64,000 nt of DNA from Candidatus Baltobacteraceae bacterium (GTDB lineage: Bacteria > Vulcanimicrobiota > Vulcanimicrobiia > Vulcanimicrobiales > Vulcanimicrobiaceae). Position 1 is the first letter of the stretch. Each line of letters begins with the position of its first letter. Below, in pieces: positions 15,764 to 25,817 of the stretch. The notes under the pieces were generated by a model. It saw only the letters and a list, made by a program, of their open reading frames with translations. It was not told where the DNA came from and ran no database searches. The DNA lies in the NCBI GenBank assembly GCA_036488875.1, contig DASXGW010000011.1, forward strand, positions 1 through 64,000, in the 5' to 3' direction. Position numbers and translations under genes: made by a program.

Positions 15764-18700
15764 GTGTCGATCGCTAGGTTTGCCGTCCACCGGCGAGTAG
15801 CCGTGTCGATGATTGCCCTGGCCATTGTGGTTTTGGGCATTTTCGCCTTGCCTCGGCTTCCGATCGCCCTCTTGCCCAACTTCACCCAGCCGGTCGTGAC
15901 CGTCTCGGTGACCTATCCCAACGTCGGGCCCGAGCAGATGGAGACCCTGATCACGCGGCCGATCGAAAACGCCGTGAGCCGGGTCAACGGCATCCAGCAA
16001 ATCAACTCCTCGAGCTCCGAGGGCAGCACTCAGGTCTCGGCTCAGTTCTATTTCGGAACGAACATCGACACCGCGGCCGTCGACGTGCAAGAACAGGTGT
16101 CGCGCATTTGGGGCACGCTGCCGAACGATCCGAATCTGCAGCAGCCCGTCATCACGAAGTTCGACTCGAACTCGCTGCCCGTCATTCGCGCCTTCATCAC
16201 CGATCCGAACATGTCGCTGCGCGATCTCGGCGACTTGTGGACGAACACGCTCTCCGATCAGTTCTCGGCAATCGACGGCGTGGCCGCCGTTTCGATTTCG
16301 AACGACCAGCAGCGCGCGATCATGATCGAGCCCGACGTGAAGCTGCTCGCTGCCGACGGTATCACGCTGCAGCAAATCGTGTCGCGCATTCAGGAGGAGA
16401 ACATCAACCTGCCGGCCGGCGTAGTGCAGGTCGGAAACAACGAATATTTGGTGCGCGCGAGCGCGCTTCTGCAATCGGCGCAAGAAACCGGCGAGCTCGT
16501 CATCACCACGAAAAACGGCGCGCCGATCCGGCTGAATCAAATTGCGCAGGTCACCGACTCGATTCTCGAACAGCGCACGTTCCAACGGCTCGACGGGACG
16601 CCGGCCGTCGGCATGATCATCAACGCGCAGCCCAACGCCAATATCGTGCAGACCGCCGTCGGCGTCTACAAGAAGGTCGGCGAGATCGAGCAGCGTTACC
16701 CGGGGATGAAGATCGGCATCGTCTTCGATCAGCAGGGGTTCATCAAGGAAGCGATCAGCGCGCTCGAACATACCGCGCTCTACGGCGCGGTCCTCGCCAT
16801 CTTGGTCATCTTCTTGTTCCTGCACTCGTGGCGATCGACGCTCATCGTCGCGATCTCGCTGCCGGTCTCGGTGCTCGGCACGCTCTTTGCCGCCTACGTG
16901 TTCGGCTACTCACTCAACGTGATGACCCTGGGAGGTCTGGCACTGGCCGTCGGCTTGATCGTGGACGACGCCATCGTGGTCATCGAGAACATTTACCGGC
17001 ATATGGCGCGCGGTCAAACGCCGCCCGAAGCCGCCGAGGCGGCAACCACCGAGATCTTCTCGGCGGTGCTCGCATCGTCGATCACGGTCATCACCGTCTT
17101 CGTGCCGCTCGTCCTCATCCCGGGATTGCAGGGACTGCTGTTCACACCGTTCGCCGTGATGGTCATGGTCGCCGTCGGCTTGTCGCTGGTCGTCGCGGTC
17201 ACGCAAGTTCCGATGCTCTCCTCGATCCTGTTGCGTAATCGCAAAAACCAGGGGAACGGGGCGAGCAACGGCGCACATCGATCCGGTTACGCGCGCTTTT
17301 CCGCAGGCTTCGATCGTCGCTACGAGGGTTTTGCGCGCTGGTACGCCGGCGTGCTCGCGCGCTCCGTCGATCGGCCCGGCTTGGTGTTCGCAATCGCCGG
17401 CGCCGTTTTGATCGTGACGTTCGTCGCAATGCGCTTGGGCGCGGTGCAAACCGAACTCTTCCCGCCATCCAACTCCACGTTCGCACGCTTCAACCTGCAG
17501 ATGCCCACCGGTACGGCCGTCAACATTACCAACGGCGTCGCGACCGACGTCGAGGATCGCATGCTGAAGGATCCGCGTGTCGAGAACGTCGGCGTGCAAG
17601 TCGGAGAGGCGGGTTATCAGGGCGGCACCGTCGTCACGAATCAAGCCAATCTTTCCGTCACCCTTAAACCGGGAACGGCGAGCGCGTCCGCGCAGCAGTT
17701 CGTCGTAGGATGGACGGCGGCGCTGACCGGTTCGCGTGTCGGCGGACGCGGCCGCGCGCAGTCGACGATTAGCCCAGAACAGATGGCACGATTCCGCGCC
17801 CGCTTCGGTGCCCCGATTCCGGGCCTGCGCGTCTTCGGCCGCACGATCGACATCATGCAGAACATCATCGCGCGCGGGCAAGACGCCCTGCAGATTCAAA
17901 TTTTCGGCCCCGACATCAACACGCTCTATAACATTGCGCAGTTCACCGCCATCCCGAAGCTGCAGGCGGGCGTACCGGGCATCCAAGCGCCGCAACCCGG
18001 CATCACCAACTCGCAGCCGGAGATCGACGTGGGCGTTAATCGCGCGATGGCGGCGCAACTGGGCATCAGCACGCAAACGATTTCACAGGCCGTCGACATC
18101 GGCACTGCCGGTGAAACGGCCTCGTACATGCAGATCAACGGCACGCAGTATCCCATCGAAGTCCAGTTGCCGCCGGATCAGCGCCGCACTTTGCAGTCGA
18201 TTCAAAGTTTGGCGATTCCGGTTTCGAACGTCCCAACCGGTCTGGTCGTCAACACCGGCAACGGGTCGACGTCGGGATTGGCGAGCGTCAACGGCTCGGT
18301 CCAACAGATTGGCGGCGCGAGCGGCGGGCCGACCTCCGCGCCGGGCACGATGCCGCTGGCCGAGCTCGCGAGCATTACGTTCGGCAACGGACCGTCCGAA
18401 ATCACGCGCCAGAATAAGCAGCGCGAGATCGACATCGACGCGGGTCTCAACGTTCCCCTCGGTCAAGCGGTTTCAAGTGCGACGAGCGTGATGAACTCGA
18501 TCGCGCTGCCGGCGGGCTACTATTGGTCCTTCGGTCCACAAGTGCTGCAGCAAGGCGAGACGTTTGCGAGCCTCGGTCTCATCGTCGGGCTGGCGATCTT
18601 ACTCATCTACATGCTGCTCGCGTCGCAGTTCGAATCGGTTTTGCATCCGCTCGTGATCATGGTCGCGGTGCCGCTCGCGTCGGCGGGCATCGTGTTCGGC

Positions 18701-19192
18701 ATCTACGGCCGTAACTTGATCTTCGGTCTCATCGCGGCGATCACGCGACAACCGTTTGCACCGATGGCGTTCGGCTTGACGGCATTCATCGGCGTCTTAA
18801 TGCTCGTCGGTATCGTCGTGAAGAACGCGATTCTGGTCGTCGAGTTTACCAATCAGCTGCGCGAGCGCGGCATGGACGCGCGCGAAGCCGTCCTCCACGC
18901 CGCACCGCTGCGCCTGCGTCCGATCCTCATGACCACGATCGCCACGATCGGCGGCATGCTGCCGATCGCGATCGGCTTCGAGGCCGGCAGTCAGACGCAA
19001 GCGCCGCTGGGAACGGTCGTCATTGGCGGATTGATCGTCTCGACGACGCTCTCGCTCATCGTCGTGCCGACGCTGTACTTGTGGGCCGCGCGTCACGTCG
19101 AGCCGCGAATGGGCGGCTTCCATCGCGGCGTCGAGGCCAAGCCTACCGAAGCGATCGAGCTCGACGAAGCGGCGATCTCGGCGATCGACTAA
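15764..19192 (+). CDS. RND efflux permease (HAE1/AcrB type)
   Basis: A 1142-residue inner-membrane proton-driven drug/metabolite pump. It has the N-terminal membrane helix (about 10-30), the porter domains, TM4 with the proton-relay GGLALAVGLIVDDAIVVIEN (Asp-Asp near 405), then a second half starting VDRPGLVFAIAGAVLIVTF and a final block of helices to about 1105. It exceeds the usual 1020-1060 residues, partly because of a Gly/Ser-rich stretch (VNTGNGSTSGLASVNG) in the second periplasmic half. The GTG start at 15764 is accepted because MSIARFAVHRRVAV is the normal beginning. A short frame at 15733-15777 overlaps it. No adaptor gene is adjacent; the nearest is at 21346. Its stop overlaps that of the kinase on the other strand by four bases. 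Confidence 0.93.
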   Translation: MSIARFAVHRRVAVSMIALAIVVLGIFALPRLPIALLPNFTQPVVTVSVTYPNVGPEQMETLITRPIENAVSRVNGIQQINSSSSEGSTQVSAQFYFGTNIDTAAVDVQEQVSRIWGTLPNDPNLQQPVITKFDSNSLPVIRAFITDPNMSLRDLGDLWTNTLSDQFSAIDGVAAVSISNDQQRAIMIEPDVKLLAADGITLQQIVSRIQEENINLPAGVVQVGNNEYLVRASALLQSAQETGELVITTKNGAPIRLNQIAQVTDSILEQRTFQRLDGTPAVGMIINAQPNANIVQTAVGVYKKVGEIEQRYPGMKIGIVFDQQGFIKEAISALEHTALYGAVLAILVIFLFLHSWRSTLIVAISLPVSVLGTLFAAYVFGYSLNVMTLGGLALAVGLIVDDAIVVIENIYRHMARGQTPPEAAEAATTEIFSAVLASSITVITVFVPLVLIPGLQGLLFTPFAVMVMVAVGLSLVVAVTQVPMLSSILLRNRKNQGNGASNGAHRSGYARFSAGFDRRYEGFARWYAGVLARSVDRPGLVFAIAGAVLIVTFVAMRLGAVQTELFPPSNSTFARFNLQMPTGTAVNITNGVATDVEDRMLKDPRVENVGVQVGEAGYQGGTVVTNQANLSVTLKPGTASASAQQFVVGWTAALTGSRVGGRGRAQSTISPEQMARFRARFGAPIPGLRVFGRTIDIMQNIIARGQDALQIQIFGPDINTLYNIAQFTAIPKLQAGVPGIQAPQPGITNSQPEIDVGVNRAMAAQLGISTQTISQAVDIGTAGETASYMQINGTQYPIEVQLPPDQRRTLQSIQSLAIPVSNVPTGLVVNTGNGSTSGLASVNGSVQQIGGASGGPTSAPGTMPLAELASITFGNGPSEITRQNKQREIDIDAGLNVPLGQAVSSATSVMNSIALPAGYYWSFGPQVLQQGETFASLGLIVGLAILLIYMLLASQFESVLHPLVIMVAVPLASAGIVFGIYGRNLIFGLIAAITRQPFAPMAFGLTAFIGVLMLVGIVVKNAILVVEFTNQLRERGMDAREAVLHAAPLRLRPILMTTIATIGGMLPIAIGFEAGSQTQAPLGTVVIGGLIVSTTLSLIVVPTLYLWAARHVEPRMGGFHRGVEAKPTEAIELDEAAISAID

Positions 19193-20580
19193 GCCCGCAC
19201 CGCCCGCGGCAAGCGCACGCGAAAACGCGAACCTTCCGGCGGCGTGCTCGTGACGTCAATCGAGCCGCGCGCGCGTTCGGCGGCGCGTTTGGCAATGGAT
19301 AACCCCAGACCCGTTCCTTCGACGCCGCGGCGTCCCACGCGATAGAACCGATCGAAGACGTGCGCGGCATCGGCCGGCGTCATTCCCGGTCCTGTATCGG
19401 CGACGTCCACGATGACGGCGTCGCCCTCGCTGCTCACGTTGACGTCGACGGGACCATCGGTGTATTTGAGCGCGTTGTCGACGAGATTGTTGATGATGTA
19501 CCCCAAGTCGGTCGGATCGATTGCGGCGAGCGTTTCGCCGCCGTTGCTGACGGTTATCGAGCGCTGCGGATTGGCATCGGCCAGCACGCCGGCGAGATCT
19601 TCGACGAGTACGCCGACGTCGATCGGTTCGTGCGGCTGTTCCTGCGGATCCTCCCACCGCTCGAGCAGAATGAGCTTGTCGATCAGCGAGCCCATAGCGC
19701 GGCTTTGCTGGTACATCGTCGCCAGAATGCGCTCGCGTTCGGCCTGCGACTCCGCACCACGCAGAATCGAGATGAACCCTTGGACCACGGTCAGCGGCGT
19801 CCGCAGCTGATGCCCCGCGTCGGCGATGAACTGGCGCATCGACGCGTCGGCACGGTCGCGCTCCGCGAACGCATGCTCCATTTGCGCGATGGCGCCGTTA
19901 TAGGCGCGCGCCAGTTCCGAAAGTTCGTGACGCTCGTCGGCGGCAATCGGCTGCGGGGTCAAGTCGCCGGATGCAAACCGCTCGAGGGCGCTGGTGAGAT
20001 CGCCGAGCGGACGCATCGCTTGGCCCGTCAGCGCGCGGGCGATGAGCCAGCCGCACACGATGGCCGCCGCGATTGCAGCCGCCAACGGAAGCAACGTCGA
20101 GCGCACCGTTGCAACCAGCGCCGCATCGTTACTGCGGATAATGAGGTAGAGCGATCCCACTCTATCGTGGATCTGGTCCAGACCGAACGCCGTCGCCAAA
20201 CCAAGCACGAGCGGGGCGAGCGTGCCGGTCACCGGCGGATTCCCCGACAAGTCGCCGCGGCCGCGCACGAGCTCGACCGGCGCCGAATCGTTGCGGCGCT
20301 CGTAGAACACCGTCACGCGCGAATCGGCGTCGAGCACGATCACTTCCGTTTCGGCGCGCACGAGTCGCGAGGCAATCGCTCGGCCTGCCGCCGGCGCGTT
20401 CGCGGCGTGGTTTTCCGATAGCGCGGCGACAACGGCGCCGGTGGTGACGCGCAGCTCGTGCGAAAGCGAGCGAATGTACAATCCGAATGAAAAGAGCGCA
20501 CCGAGCACGATGATCGCGATGAGAACCAGCGCGATCTCGACCGCCGCCAACGTCTGCATCCGACGCGCGAAACGGTTCAT
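19189..20580 (-). CDS. Sensor histidine kinase (HAMP-HisKA-HATPase)
   Basis: A 463-residue two-component kinase. It has a membrane helix at about 12-36, an extracytoplasmic sensor of about 120 residues, a second helix (about 160-183), HAMP (about 183-235), HisKA with the phospho-His in FIADAGHQLRTPLT (H257) and HATPase_c with N box IINNLVDNALKYT, G1 DTGPGMTP and G2 GTGLGLSIAKRAAERA. It phosphorylates the response regulator at 20577. It is translationally coupled to that gene (ATGA overlap), with the regulator upstream. Sitting between two RND systems, it probably controls one or both. Confidence 0.95.
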   Translation of the reverse strand: MNRFARRMQTLAAVEIALVLIAIIVLGALFSFGLYIRSLSHELRVTTGAVVAALSENHAANAPAAGRAIASRLVRAETEVIVLDADSRVTVFYERRNDSAPVELVRGRGDLSGNPPVTGTLAPLVLGLATAFGLDQIHDRVGSLYLIIRSNDAALVATVRSTLLPLAAAIAAAIVCGWLIARALTGQAMRPLGDLTSALERFASGDLTPQPIAADERHELSELARAYNGAIAQMEHAFAERDRADASMRQFIADAGHQLRTPLTVVQGFISILRGAESQAERERILATMYQQSRAMGSLIDKLILLERWEDPQEQPHEPIDVGVLVEDLAGVLADANPQRSITVSNGGETLAAIDPTDLGYIINNLVDNALKYTDGPVDVNVSSEGDAVIVDVADTGPGMTPADAAHVFDRFYRVGRRGVEGTGLGLSIAKRAAERARGSIDVTSTPPEGSRFRVRLPRAVRA

Positions 20581-21284
20581 GCGGAATTCGCCTTGAGCGT
20601 GTAGCCGACGCCGCGCAGCGTTTGAATCAGCTTCACCCGCTCGCCGCTGTCGATTTTTGCACGCAGGTAAGAAACGTAGGTCTCGACCGTGTTGGGAATG
20701 ACGTCACGATCGATGCCCCAAACCAAGTCGAGCAGCTCCGATCGGGTGAGCACCGTTTCCGGCCGCTCGGCAAACGCGCGCAGCAAATCGAACTCGCGCG
20801 GCGAGAGGTCGATATTTCGCCGGCCGCGCGAAACCGTGCGCCGCACGAGATCGAGCACGAGATCGGCGTATTCGAGCGTCTCCGTGCGCTCGAACTGCGG
20901 CCGCCGCAAGAGCGTACGTAGACGCGCGATCAGCTCGTCGAGATCGAATGGCTTGCCGACGTAGTCGTCGGCTCCGGCCGAAAAACCGGCGAGCTTTTCG
21001 GTAAGCTCCGTCCGCGCCGTCAGCATTACGACCGGCACGGTGGTCATGCGGCGGATTTCGGGCAGCAGCGCGATCCCGTCGATTTCGGGCAGCATGACGT
21101 CGAGCACCACGAGATCGGGGCTGAACTCGCGAAGGATCAGCAGGGCGCCCTGCCCGTCCGGCACGGAGCGCACGGCGAAGCCCGCCCGCGCCAGCCCGTA
21201 CTCGAGCAAGTGGCGCAGCCCCGCGTCGTCGTCCACTACCAGGACTCGCGGGCCCTCGGCCGGCGAGCGGTCAGTATCGGTCAC
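20577..21284 (-). CDS. OmpR/PhoB-family response regulator
   Basis: A 235-residue protein with a receiver domain (residues 12-125; acidic pocket VDDD at 17-20, phospho-Asp D62 in LVVLDVMLPEIDG, then VPVVMLTART and VGKPFDLDELIAR) and an OmpR winged helix (about 140-235; IDLSPREFDLLRAFAERPETVLTR, VETYVSYLRAKI, TLRGVGYTL). The start is a GTG at 21284 with AGAGG close upstream. It is divergent from the adaptor-RND operon, whose 61-base gap would hold its operator; a direct test is a binding assay on 21285-21345. It is the upstream partner of the kinase. Confidence 0.95.
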   Translation of the reverse strand: MTDTDRSPAEGPRVLVVDDDAGLRHLLEYGLARAGFAVRSVPDGQGALLILREFSPDLVVLDVMLPEIDGIALLPEIRRMTTVPVVMLTARTELTEKLAGFSAGADDYVGKPFDLDELIARLRTLLRRPQFERTETLEYADLVLDLVRRTVSRGRRNIDLSPREFDLLRAFAERPETVLTRSELLDLVWGIDRDVIPNTVETYVSYLRAKIDSGERVKLIQTLRGVGYTLKANSA

Positions 21285-21328
21285 AAGCCTCTCAGACTGG
21301 CTCCAGGACTCGGCGCCGGTCCCTCGTC

Positions 21329-21334
21329 TACAAT
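21329..21334 (+). promoter_or_regulatory. -10 box (TACAAT) before the adaptor gene
   Basis: TACAAT with 11 bases to the ATG at 21346 and no Shine-Dalgarno sequence, giving a predicted leader of about five bases. No clear -35 is visible, consistent with a promoter activated by the divergent response regulator. Confidence 0.45.
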
Positions 21335-21345
21335 AGCCCTATTCC

Positions 21346-22578
21346 ATGGGAGAAAGATCAGCAAGACTCGTCGCTCGCCTGCTTTGCGCGGCCACGACCA
21401 TCCTTTTCATATCGGCCTGCTCGAAGCCCAAGCCGGTCGCCGCTCCGCCTTTCGTCGAAACGACGGTCGCGTCATTCGGGGCGATCAGCCCGTCGGAATC
21501 GCTGGCCGGCATCGTTGCACCCTATGAAAACGTCGCGGTGCAAAGCAGCCTGAGCGAGCCGGCCGACAGCGTCGCCGTTCAAGAGGGCGACGTCGTGCAT
21601 AAAGGCCAGGTGCTCGCCCAGCTCGACACCGCAGATTTGCAAGCCCAGCTCGACTCCGACATGGCCACCGCGCAAAGTAACGGCGCGAACACCTCGCACG
21701 CCGTTTACCAAGGATCGTTGTCGATCGCGCAAGGCCAGGACCAACTCCATCAAGCCGAAGCGACGCTGCTCAACGACAACACGAACCTTCAACGCGATCT
21801 CAACCTCCTCAAACAAGGCTATATTTCGCAGCAATCCGTCGACGCGCAGCAAGCGGTCGTGCGTAACGACGAAGCCGGCGTGGCGTCGGCGCGATCGACC
21901 GTCGCGGCAAACGGCAGCCTGTCGGGACAAGGATTGCAATCGTCGTCGATCCAGCAGTCGAAGGCGCAGGAACAGGTCGCAATCGCGCAGGCCGACCAGG
22001 TGCGCGTGCAGATCGCAAAAGCAACTATTACGTCACCGATCGACGGCGTCATCGTCAACCGCAACCTCAATCCGGGCGAGTATCCCGGAAATCGCCAGCT
22101 CTTTACGATTCAGCAAATGAACCCCGTCTACGGCGTGCTTCGCGCGTCGTCGTCGCAAGTCACCGGCATTGCCGTCGGCGCACCCGCGGTCGTCTCGGTG
22201 GCCGGCGCGCAGGACGTGCGCGTCCCCGGCAAAGTCGCCGGCGTGCTCAACCAGATCGTGCCCGGCTCGACCGATTTCATCGTCAAGGTGCTGCTTCCCA
22301 ACACCAATTCGCGCCTGCGCTCCGGCATGGCGGTGTCCGGAATCGTCGCCAAGCCGAGTTTGCACGGCGTCCGCATCCCGGTGACGGCGTTCATCGACGA
22401 CAATCACGATTCGCTGCTGACGGTCGACGGGCAAGGGATCGTGAAAACGGCGACCGTGCGCGAGGTCGGCAACGACGGCACGACGTCGGTGATTACGGGC
22501 GTGACGCCGGGAACGCGCGTCGTGAGTAACGGCCAAAGCAGCGTCGGCGATGGAGAGCGGGTCTCGTACCAGCCGTGA
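21346..22578 (+). CDS. RND efflux periplasmic adaptor (membrane fusion protein), lipoprotein
   Basis: A 410-residue adaptor of the MexA/AcrA family. It has a lipoprotein signal with lipobox FISAC (Cys25). It then shows a barrel-sandwich start with ESLAGIVAPYENVAVQSSLS and the lipoyl half-motif VQEGDVVHKGQVLAQLDTADLQAQLD, an alpha-helical hairpin (about 115-210) rich in Gln/Asn, the second lipoyl half ITSPIDGVIVNRNLNPGEYP, and beta-barrel and membrane-proximal domains. It links the permease to an outer-membrane channel, which is not in the window. Its stop overlaps the permease start by four bases, so the two are coupled. Confidence 0.95.
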   Translation: MGERSARLVARLLCAATTILFISACSKPKPVAAPPFVETTVASFGAISPSESLAGIVAPYENVAVQSSLSEPADSVAVQEGDVVHKGQVLAQLDTADLQAQLDSDMATAQSNGANTSHAVYQGSLSIAQGQDQLHQAEATLLNDNTNLQRDLNLLKQGYISQQSVDAQQAVVRNDEAGVASARSTVAANGSLSGQGLQSSSIQQSKAQEQVAIAQADQVRVQIAKATITSPIDGVIVNRNLNPGEYPGNRQLFTIQQMNPVYGVLRASSSQVTGIAVGAPAVVSVAGAQDVRVPGKVAGVLNQIVPGSTDFIVKVLLPNTNSRLRSGMAVSGIVAKPSLHGVRIPVTAFIDDNHDSLLTVDGQGIVKTATVREVGNDGTTSVITGVTPGTRVVSNGQSSVGDGERVSYQP

Positions 22579-25500
22579 GTCTCACCCGTCTCTTTATCAA
22601 GCGGCCAACGCTCGTTTTCGTTCTGGTCGCTTTAATGCTGTTCGCCGGCATTCTCTCGACGGTGACGATCGTTAAAGAACTTTATCCCGACGTCACCCAG
22701 CCGACGATTTCGATCAACGCGCAGTACAACGGCGCTTCGGTCACCGAAATGCGCGATAACATCGTTCAGCCGATCGAGCAGGCCTTGGCCGGAACGCCGG
22801 ACCTGCAAACCACGAGCGCCGTCGTGCAGCAGGGGCAGGCGTCCATTACCGCTACGTTCCTCATTGCGTCCGATCAAGCGACCGATTTGGCGCAAACGCA
22901 AAAAGCGGTGCAGAGCGCAGAACGGCAGCTTCCCAGCAACATGCAGCCTCCGACGATCGGCATTCGCGATCCCGCCGAATCGGTCGTCGTCACGTTCGCA
23001 ATCTACTCCAACAAGCTGTCGCTATCGCAGCTCTCCCTCTACGCTCAGAACGTCATCGCGCCGGACGTCGAGCAAGTTCCGGGAATCTCATACGCCAACG
23101 TCGGCGGCATCGTTACGCCCGCGTACGAGATCGAAGTCGATCCGACCAAGCTCGCCGCCGCCGGGCTGACGATCAACGACGTCATCAATACCGTCTCGAA
23201 CGACAACCAGCGCGTTCCGGGCGGCTTTGCCTACGAATCGAATCGTCAAACGACCATCGACGTGCGCGGCGACATTCAAGACATCAAGAACGTCGAGAAC
23301 TTGCCGATCATTCCGGCCGGCTCGACCGGCGGCTCGACGGCGCAAACGGCCGGGCAGGTCAACAACTACGCGGCCGGCATCACGAGCCTCCCAGGGACCG
23401 TCGACCCGTGGACGGCCAGCACGCAGGTCGTGCGCATCGGCGACGTCGCCAAGGTGACGGATAGCTACGAGCCGCGCCAGCAGTTCGCGCAGATCAGCGG
23501 CCGCCCCGGACTGTTCCTCTCGGTGCAAAAGGCCGCCAACGCCAGCGAGGTCGATTCGTCCAACGCGGTACTGCGCGCGCTTCCGCAGATCCAAAAACAG
23601 TTTCCCGGCATCGATTTCAAGATCATCAACGTGCAGTCGCGCTTCACGCAGCAACAGATCAATATCGTGGTGCGAACCCTACTCGAGGCGATTCTCGTCG
23701 TCGCGCTGGCAATGGTCTTCTTCCTGCGGTCCTGGCGCAACGCCCTGGTGGTCTGCGTCTCGATTCCGACGTCTCTGGCCATCGCCGTGACGGCGATGAA
23801 GATGCTCAACCTCACGATCGACACGATTTCCCTCCTGGGCATGTCGCTGGTCATCGGTATTTTGGTCGACGACTCCACGGTCGTGCTGGAGAACATCGAG
23901 CGGCACTTCCGGGAACTCCATCAGAGTCCCGAAGACGCCGCAGTTGAAGGCCGGCAAGAGATCGGCGCGGCCGCGGTGGTCATTACGCTCGTCGACGTGG
24001 TCGTCTTCTTCCCAATCGCCTTCATTCAAGGACAGGTCGGTCGCAATTTAGCCGAGTTCGCGATCGTCGTCGTTATCTCGACGCTCACGTCACTGTTCGT
24101 CTCATTTACCGTAACGCCGACTCTGGCCGGCCTGTGGGCGCTGCGTTCGCACTGGAATCCGCCCAAAATGGTCGAGACGTTCGGAAAGAAATTCGATGAC
24201 CTACGCGATTGGTACGCGCACCGCGCGCTGCCGTGGTCGCTCGAGCACGGCAAGTTCGTCGCAATCTTTTGCGGCGCTACGTTCATCCTCGCGCTGGCGA
24301 TGATTCCGCTAGGCGTCGTCGGCGAGGAGTTCGTACCCGCGTCCGACCGCGGCGAAATCTACATCCAGCTTACGTATCCCATCGGTTCGCCCATCGCTAC
24401 GGTGCGCGATCAAACGTTCAAATTCGAAAAGGAAGCGATCGACGTCGATCAGGGCGACATCGAGCACGAAACGACGGTCGCGGGCGCCTACTCGGCATCC
24501 TTCGGCGGGTTCGTCACGCAGAGCAACGTCAGCCAAATCCACATCTTCCTCAAAGACAACCGCAAGCACTCGACGAGTTATTGGGTCGCCAAGTACCAAC
24601 AGTACGTCAAGCAGTATCTCCCGAACGTCACGGCGGCGGTCGTGCCGGCGACGGGCACCGGCGGCGGAAACGCGCAGCCGATCGACTTTTTGGTGTCGGA
24701 TTTGAGCGGTAAGGACCCGACCGCCGATGCAACCAAGGTCTTGAACCTTCTGCAGCACACGCCGGGAGCAACCAGCGTCAATAGCAGCGGCACCCAGCTC
24801 GCGCCCGAGATTTCGATCGAGTTCGATCGCGAAAAGGCGCAGGCGCTCGGCATCGATATCGGTCAGGCCGCGACTGCGGCCGGCGCCGCGTTCGGCGGCG
24901 ACGTCGCAACGCAGTTCGAAACGACTGCCGGCTTGGAACAAGTGCAGGTCATCTATCCGCAAGAGGATCAGACGAATCTGACCACGTTGCAGAATCTGCC
25001 GTTACGCGCTTCCGACGGATCGATCGTTCATTTGAGCGACATCGCTACGTTCGTCTCGACGCCGACGCCGCCGCTGGTCACGCGGACCGATCGTCGAACG
25101 GTCATTCACGTCGACGCCAACGTCGCCGGCAGCTCTTCCCTCTCGAACGTCCAAAGCGCGTTTTTCAAGCGCCTACCCTCGCTGCATCTTGCGCCTTCGG
25201 TCGTCGTTCGCCCGGCGCCGCTCGGACAACAGGACTTCATGGCGCAGACGTTAGTGGGCATCGGTGCCTCGATGATCCTCTCGATCGCGCTGGTGTTCTT
25301 GCTGATGGTGGCGCTCTATAACAGCTACACCTCGCCGTTCATCATCATCTTTTCGGTTCCGGTCGCCGCGATCGGCGCCGTCAGCGCGCTGGTGATGACG
25401 CACAAGACGCTCAACCTCTTCTCGCTCATCGGAACGATTCTGCTGATCGGAATTGCCACCAAGAACGGCATTTTGCTGGTCGACTACGCCAATACGCTGC

Positions 25501-25817
25501 GCGAGCGTGGGAGAGCGAAGCTCGCGGCGATCAAGGAAAGCGCCTTTACCCGATTTCGGCCGATCATCATGACGAGCGTTTCGATCATCGCCGGCAATCT
25601 AGCGCTCGCGCTCGCCTTCGACCCCGGCTCGGAGTCACGTTCCAGCCTCGGCATCGTTATTATCGGCGGAGTGGTCAGTTCGCTGATCCTGACCCTCGCA
25701 TTGATTCCGAACATGTATATGTGGCTCGCTCCCAGCGACGAAGCGTTTTCTCGCAACGGTCACTCACCCAAGGTTCGCGTCGAGCAAGAGAGCCTTCCGC
25801 TCGAACCGGTGACGTGA
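22575..25817 (+). CDS. RND efflux permease (HAE1/AcrB type)
   Basis: A 1080-residue permease. It starts LTRLFIKRPTLVFVLVALML, the usual first helix. TM4 has MSLVIGILVDDSTVVLENIERH with the Asp pair needed for proton transfer. The final helices (about 900-1060) end in MWLAPSDEAF and a short cytoplasmic tail. The first porter region carries an insertion rich in Gly, Thr and Ser (about 250-285, GSTGGSTAQTAGQVNN), unusual for the family and shared only in style with the insertion in the first permease. It is coupled by overlap to its adaptor and shares one base with the small membrane gene behind it. Confidence 0.95.
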   Translation: MSLTRLFIKRPTLVFVLVALMLFAGILSTVTIVKELYPDVTQPTISINAQYNGASVTEMRDNIVQPIEQALAGTPDLQTTSAVVQQGQASITATFLIASDQATDLAQTQKAVQSAERQLPSNMQPPTIGIRDPAESVVVTFAIYSNKLSLSQLSLYAQNVIAPDVEQVPGISYANVGGIVTPAYEIEVDPTKLAAAGLTINDVINTVSNDNQRVPGGFAYESNRQTTIDVRGDIQDIKNVENLPIIPAGSTGGSTAQTAGQVNNYAAGITSLPGTVDPWTASTQVVRIGDVAKVTDSYEPRQQFAQISGRPGLFLSVQKAANASEVDSSNAVLRALPQIQKQFPGIDFKIINVQSRFTQQQINIVVRTLLEAILVVALAMVFFLRSWRNALVVCVSIPTSLAIAVTAMKMLNLTIDTISLLGMSLVIGILVDDSTVVLENIERHFRELHQSPEDAAVEGRQEIGAAAVVITLVDVVVFFPIAFIQGQVGRNLAEFAIVVVISTLTSLFVSFTVTPTLAGLWALRSHWNPPKMVETFGKKFDDLRDWYAHRALPWSLEHGKFVAIFCGATFILALAMIPLGVVGEEFVPASDRGEIYIQLTYPIGSPIATVRDQTFKFEKEAIDVDQGDIEHETTVAGAYSASFGGFVTQSNVSQIHIFLKDNRKHSTSYWVAKYQQYVKQYLPNVTAAVVPATGTGGGNAQPIDFLVSDLSGKDPTADATKVLNLLQHTPGATSVNSSGTQLAPEISIEFDREKAQALGIDIGQAATAAGAAFGGDVATQFETTAGLEQVQVIYPQEDQTNLTTLQNLPLRASDGSIVHLSDIATFVSTPTPPLVTRTDRRTVIHVDANVAGSSSLSNVQSAFFKRLPSLHLAPSVVVRPAPLGQQDFMAQTLVGIGASMILSIALVFLLMVALYNSYTSPFIIIFSVPVAAIGAVSALVMTHKTLNLFSLIGTILLIGIATKNGILLVDYANTLRERGRAKLAAIKESAFTRFRPIIMTSVSIIAGNLALALAFDPGSESRSSLGIVIIGGVVSSLILTLALIPNMYMWLAPSDEAFSRNGHSPKVRVEQESLPLEPVT

